Assembly (NCBI GenBank): GCA_900767015.1
Contig: CAAFXQ010000143.1
Location: 1 to 9,057, forward strand
Length of the DNA: 9,057 nt
From: Clostridia bacterium
GTDB taxonomy: Bacteria > Bacillota > Clostridia > Oscillospirales > Acutalibacteraceae
Direction: 5' to 3'
Below, one piece after another: positions 6,751 to 9,057 of this stretch. The translations under genes and the position numbers were made by a program. The notes under the pieces were generated by a model. The model saw only the letters and a program-made list of their open reading frames with translations. It made no database searches and was not told the origin of the DNA. Numbering within the stretch: the stretch's first letter is position 1; each line of letters begins with the position of its first letter.

Positions 6751-6890
6751 CTAAGCAAAATTTATTCGCATTTTCCCTGAAATCCACCCGACCGACCGCC
6801 GCTTACAATCAGCAAACTACCCACACAGGAGCAAGCTTCCTCTGCGGGTAGAAATGATTATTTGACAGATTTGTACGTCGCGACCGCAAT
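6751..6890 (+). repeat. Dispersed repeat arm, copy C
   Basis: The copy starts with CTAAGC, passes through GCATTTTCCCTG (6768-6779), CCGCCGCTTACAATC (6796-6810, one difference from copy A), TCTGCGGGTAGAA (6841-6853, identical to copy A) and CGCGACCGCAA (6879-6889, identical to copy A). Sequence between these blocks has diverged more than between copies A and B. Its outer end runs straight into the hairpin array at 6891. A small open frame from 6862 in this region is an artefact of the repeat. Confidence 0.7.
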
Positions 6891-6972
6891 GTGCCGCAGG
6901 CACGCTTCATTGCAGCCCTTGCTGCGCTTCATGGCGCCCGGCGCCGCTTCATGCACCGTAGGTGCGCTTCAT
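6891..6972. repeat. Tandem array of four different hairpins, each followed by GCTTCAT
   Basis: Four units of 20, 22, 20 and 20 nt follow each other without gaps. Their stems are GTGCC-GCA-GGCAC (6891-6903), GCAGC-CCTT-GCTGC (6912-6925), GGCGC-CCG-GCGCC (6933-6945) and GCACC-GTA-GGTGC (6953-6965). Each is followed by the identical heptamer GCTTCAT (6904-6910, 6926-6932, 6946-6952, 6966-6972). Stem sequences differ between units but every stem is perfectly paired. The array lies 33 bp beyond the AraC gene stop codon and would be transcribed as its 3' trailer. It lacks the T-runs of terminators. Function unknown. Confidence 0.85.
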
Positions 6973-7005
6973 TTACTTTCCCCGGCTCGGTCGCTCAGCT
7001 TTCAA

Positions 7006-7743
7006 TTATGCTTCTCTGTCCGCCTTGGGCGTTTTCCCGTATTCCTCCCGATAGCACTTGATAAAATAGCTTTCCGAGCCGAAGCCGACGGTGTATGCCG
7101 CCTGTGAAACCCGCATTCCGCTATTGAGTAGCTCTCTTGCCGCCGAAAGCCGTTCTTTTTTGATGTATTCGGGTATCCCGATTCCGATATGCTTTTTGAA
7201 AAGCTTCGCAAGATGATCCCTGTTCATTCCGACACTTTCGGCAACGATTCCGGCGTTCAGCTTTTCGAATAGTCTTGCGTCGATGACATTCAGACACTTT
7301 CTGACCGCATACGGATAGCCGGCGGTTTTGCTTTCTCTGACAATTTCAGTCAGTTCCTCACTCTTTCGAAGCAGATACGTAACAATTTCCTCTTCGTCTT
7401 TCATTTTGTCGATTGTCATGATACATTCGTCCGCAAAATTGTATGCCTCACGTTCCTTTGCTCCGCCGTCAATTGCATACCGCATGGCAACGGCGATACA
7501 GCAGACTGCCCAGTATTGGATCTGTCTCAATTTGTCGTCGGACATCTTTCCGACAGTTATTTTGCTTTCCAAAAGCTTTTGAGCCTGTGCTTTCATCTTC
7601 AAAACATTTCCGTCTCTGAGGGAAGAATAAAACGCTTTTTCAATTTCGTACGGCGTATGAAACATAGAGTTTTCCCGTTCGTCTGCCGTTTTTGCGCTCG
7701 GTAAAACAATGATGGAATCCGTCAGCTTTTCCGTATCGCTCAC
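7006..7743 (-). CDS. AraC-family transcriptional regulator
   Basis: This 245-residue protein ends in a typical AraC DNA-binding domain: first helix-turn-helix at about 162-187 (AGIVAESVGMNRDHLAKLF) and second at about 211-239 (VSQAAYTVGFGSESYFIKCY), ending KTPKADREA. The N-terminal 140 residues are predicted helical and do not resemble a sugar-binding cupin; from memory they match a Clostridia subgroup in which ENSMFHTPY-like residues open the conserved region. That favours the GTG at 7743, because the next start (ATG 7665, residue 27) would cut into this block; the GTG lacks a well-spaced ribosome binding site, so the start remains uncertain. It diverges from the phosphotransferase gene, its most likely target besides itself. 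Ligand unknown. Confidence 0.85.
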   Translation of the reverse strand: MSDTEKLTDSIIVLPSAKTADERENSMFHTPYEIEKAFYSSLRDGNVLKMKAQAQKLLESKITVGKMSDDKLRQIQYWAVCCIAVAMRYAIDGGAKEREAYNFADECIMTIDKMKDEEEIVTYLLRKSEELTEIVRESKTAGYPYAVRKCLNVIDARLFEKLNAGIVAESVGMNRDHLAKLFKKHIGIGIPEYIKKERLSAARELLNSGMRVSQAAYTVGFGSESYFIKCYREEYGKTPKADREA

Positions 7744-7755
7744 CGCCTTTCGTCT

Positions 7756-7786
7756 TTATCATATGATAAATCAGGCGGTCAGTCAA
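7756..7786 (-). promoter_or_regulatory. Sigma-A promoter of the AraC gene with palindrome on the -10
   Basis: On the minus strand TTGACT (7786-7781) and TATGAT (7763-7758) are separated by 17 bp, a near-consensus promoter. The -10 lies inside the perfect 14-bp palindrome TTATCATATGATAA (7756-7769), a plausible operator. Transcription should begin near 7751, only about 8 nt before the GTG start at 7743, so the mRNA would be almost leaderless if that start is used. Confidence 0.7.
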
Positions 7787-7791
7787 GAAAT

Positions 7792-7821
7792 TTTACAGAA
7801 ATCTCTGAATTTTGATAGAAT
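7792..7821 (+). promoter_or_regulatory. Probable promoter of the phosphotransferase gene
   Basis: TTTACA (7792-7797) and TAGAAT (7816-7821) are 18 bp apart, with a leader of about 64 nt to the ATG at 7892. A second possible -10, TATAAA at 7837-7842, has no well-spaced -35. The inverted repeat CAGA-AATC-TCTG (7796-7807) overlaps the -35 and spacer. The promoter lies directly behind the divergent AraC promoter, so one regulator could act on both. Confidence 0.5.
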
Positions 7822-7891
7822 TGTACTATTCACCGATATAAAATAACAGTAGCGAAGAAAACAAAAAATCCGAGACAAGAGGAGAGTTTAT

Positions 7892-8827
7892 ATGGAATTT
7901 CTCGAGCTGAATAACACAAAGCTGACGGAGCGGCTGCCGGAAATCGTGGAGGAGAATCTCGGCGAAACCGTCACCGGCTTAAAATTTATCGGCGGCGGAA
8001 GCTACGGCCGGGTGTTCAGGGGTACGCTTCAAAAGAGCGGGGAAAAAATCATTTTAAAAGCCTACCGCCGGAAAGGGTTGCAAAACGAAGAAGCCGAACA
8101 GCTGACAATGCTCGCCCGTCATACATCGGTAAAAATGCCGGCGGTCTATTTTACCTTTGAGGACGAAAACACGGCGGTGCTTGCGATGAGCTTTATTGAG
8201 GGCGAAAACGCCATGAACCCGAAATTTATCTTCAAGCCCCGGGAAAGAAAGTCCGACTTTGCGTTTCAGGTCATTGACGGAATGCTCGAATGGCACAGCG
8301 TAAAAAATACACACTACGGCTTTTTGAAAAGCCCCGAAGCCGACAGCTGGAAAACGTTTTATACGGAAAGCTTTCTTGAGCCGAGACTTGCGGGCTTGCA
8401 GGCGCTGTGCCGTGACGGTCAGTATCCCGAAAAAGACCTCGAACGGCTGATAACGGGTGCGCAAATCTTTAAAAAAGAGGTTGCCGAGCCGGACTGTCCC
8501 GTCCTCATTCACGGTGACTTAAACATCATGAACATCATGGTTGATTCGAAAACGATGCGGGTCAACGGCTTTATCGACCCGCTCGACTCGATGTGGGCGG
8601 ATCGGGAATACGACCTGTTTCAGCTTCAGAATATGTGGGGCGACAAATTCGGGCTGTTTGATGAGTACAAACGCCGGGTAAAGCTGAGCGAAAACGCCCC
8701 CTTCAAGCTTGCCTTTTACGGGGCGGTAAACGAAGCGTCGTGCCGCCTGCGGTCGGGAGCAAGCATACATTTCTTTGAGAAACTTTGGAACGACAGACTA
8801 GAAAAGGCAATAAAAGAGTACAGATAA
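7892..8827 (+). CDS. Phosphotransferase of the aminoglycoside/choline kinase fold (APH family), substrate unknown
   Basis: The 311-residue cytoplasmic protein has the protein-kinase-like fold of the APH family. A glycine-rich loop GGGSYGRV lies at 34-41, the ATP-binding lysine is probably K56 (ILKAY), and a hinge sits near AMSFIEGEN (98-106). The catalytic loop is IHGDLNIMNIM at 206-216, with D209 as base and N214 as metal ligand, and the second metal-binding aspartate is D229 in GFIDPLDS. All key residues are present, so it should be active. Members phosphorylate aminoglycosides, macrolides, choline, fructosamines or other hydroxylated small molecules; the sequence does not tell which. The ATG follows GAGGAG with a 7-nt gap. 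It is a single-gene unit with its own terminator, divergent from the AraC regulator. Confidence 0.88.
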   Translation: MEFLELNNTKLTERLPEIVEENLGETVTGLKFIGGGSYGRVFRGTLQKSGEKIILKAYRRKGLQNEEAEQLTMLARHTSVKMPAVYFTFEDENTAVLAMSFIEGENAMNPKFIFKPRERKSDFAFQVIDGMLEWHSVKNTHYGFLKSPEADSWKTFYTESFLEPRLAGLQALCRDGQYPEKDLERLITGAQIFKKEVAEPDCPVLIHGDLNIMNIMVDSKTMRVNGFIDPLDSMWADREYDLFQLQNMWGDKFGLFDEYKRRVKLSENAPFKLAFYGAVNEASCRLRSGASIHFFEKLWNDRLEKAIKEYR

Positions 8828-8830
8828 CCT

Positions 8831-8878
8831 CTAAAAAGAAAACCGGAAGCCGACCGTAAAGCCGACTTCCGTCTTTTT
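8831..8878. terminator. Bidirectional terminator between phosphotransferase and TrpB-like genes
   Basis: CGGAAG (8844-8849) pairs with CTTCCG (8866-8871), with further partial pairing inside the 16-nt loop. The plus strand continues TCTTTTTAT and the minus strand GGTTTTCTTTTTAG, so the hairpin can end transcripts of both convergent genes. It starts 16 nt after the kinase stop codon and lies 18 nt beyond the stop of the TrpB-like gene. Confidence 0.85.
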
Positions 8879-8889
8879 ATATCCTTGTA

Positions 8890-9057
8890 TTATTTGTCTA
8901 CTTTGGGCATCTGCGCAAAGCTCTTTTCGAGTTCTTCGTCGGTCGGAATATAATCGCTCATTTCGCCGTTATTGAACTTCTCGTAAGCGACCATGTCGAA
9001 GTAGCCCGTACCGGTCAGACCGAAAACGATTGTCTTTTCTTCGCCGGTTTCCTTGCA
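8890..9057 (-). CDS. TrpB-like PLP-dependent enzyme (TrpB2 type), C-terminal end only
   Basis: The last 55 residues of a gene that starts outside the window. The segment TIVFGLTGTGYFDMVAYEKF followed by SDYIPTDEEL and ending MPKVDK is, from memory, the characteristic C-terminus of the TrpB-like (TrpB2 group) enzymes of Clostridia. These relate to the tryptophan synthase beta chain, which joins indole and serine using pyridoxal phosphate. The glycine-rich GLTGTGYFD belongs to the conserved C-terminal part of the fold; the PLP lysine is in the missing part. The stop codon is TAA at 8892-8890 and a shared terminator follows. Whether it works in a tryptophan operon or as a stand-alone enzyme cannot be seen here. 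Confidence 0.85.
   Translation of the reverse strand, partial: CKETGEEKTIVFGLTGTGYFDMVAYEKFNNGEMSDYIPTDEELEKSFAQMPKVDK

Larger units (their letters stand above)
6443..6890. mobile_element. Composite non-coding inverted-repeat element (MITE-like, unclassified)
   Basis: Two diverged arms of about 135 bp (6443-6575 and 6751-6890) face each other around a structured core. The inner parts of the arms match best: CAGGGAAAATGC at 6551-6562 against its reverse complement at 6768-6779, with GCTTAG/CTAAGC at the inner edges (6570-6575, 6751-6756). The interval has no credible protein and lies between the AraC gene and the ABC operon. The symmetry is directly visible. That it moved as a unit is an inference: no target-site duplication could be assigned with confidence because the tails outside the arms differ. 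It could instead be two solo arms that inserted next to each other, with a separate element between them. Confidence 0.5.

Noticed and set aside
6891..6972. Possible CRISPR array because of regular short repeats
   Set aside because: Repeats are only 7 nt, and the 'spacers' are self-complementary hairpins of 13-15 nt; no cas genes are present.
6862..7107. Open frame of 81 codons on the plus strand over the hairpin array and the AraC gene end
   Set aside because: It arises from the repeat array and antisense DNA; there is no ribosome binding site and no protein-like composition.
8054..8512. Open frame of 152 codons antisense to the phosphotransferase
   Set aside because: It is a shadow of the kinase gene, which has intact catalytic motifs and a good ribosome binding site.

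Overview
The window looks like chromosome of a Gram-positive, Clostridia-type anaerobe, probably a gut member of the Oscillospirales/Ruminococcaceae. This is an inference from gene content: a heterodimeric BmrCD/TM287-288-type exporter, an MlpA/YmxG-like M16 peptidase, a TrpB-like PLP enzyme, GGAGG-type ribosome binding sites and palindrome-rich intergenic repeats. No marker gene is present to fix the species.

Layout. From 1 to 6212 everything is on the minus strand. Read in the direction of transcription this is a two-gene ABC exporter operon (6212 to 2614, the genes overlapping by 4 nt), a 296-bp gap filled with folded repeat DNA, and then M16 peptidase - proB - proA (2317 to beyond base 1), spaced 28 and 6 nt apart. 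Between 6213 and 7005 lie about 790 bp with no convincing gene, mostly a composite inverted repeat. An AraC-type regulator (7743 to 7006, minus) and an APH-fold phosphotransferase (7892 to 8827, plus) diverge from a 148-bp promoter region. The kinase and the 3' end of a convergent TrpB-like gene (8890 to 9057, minus) share a terminator.

How the genes work together. ProB and ProA are the first two steps of proline synthesis from glutamate. The two ABC half-transporters form one asymmetric exporter: the upstream subunit has a degenerate ATP site and the downstream subunit supplies the intact catalytic residues. The regulator/kinase pair shares a divergent promoter region, so the regulator may control the kinase; their substrate and signal are unknown.

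The most unusual content is in the intergenic DNA. A repeat arm of about 92-100 bp occurs three times (2487-2578, 6444-6537 inverted, 6796-6889). At its outer end each copy has a motif like CGCGACCGCAA followed by a different short tandem repeat. In the third copy that tail is a row of four different small hairpins, each followed by the same heptamer GCTTCAT. The second and third copies face each other around a 120-bp core made of two mirror-image halves. The first copy is preceded by an 84-nt sequence that can fold into a nearly fully paired four-way junction. I read these as members of a non-coding, MITE-like intergenic element family that I cannot name.
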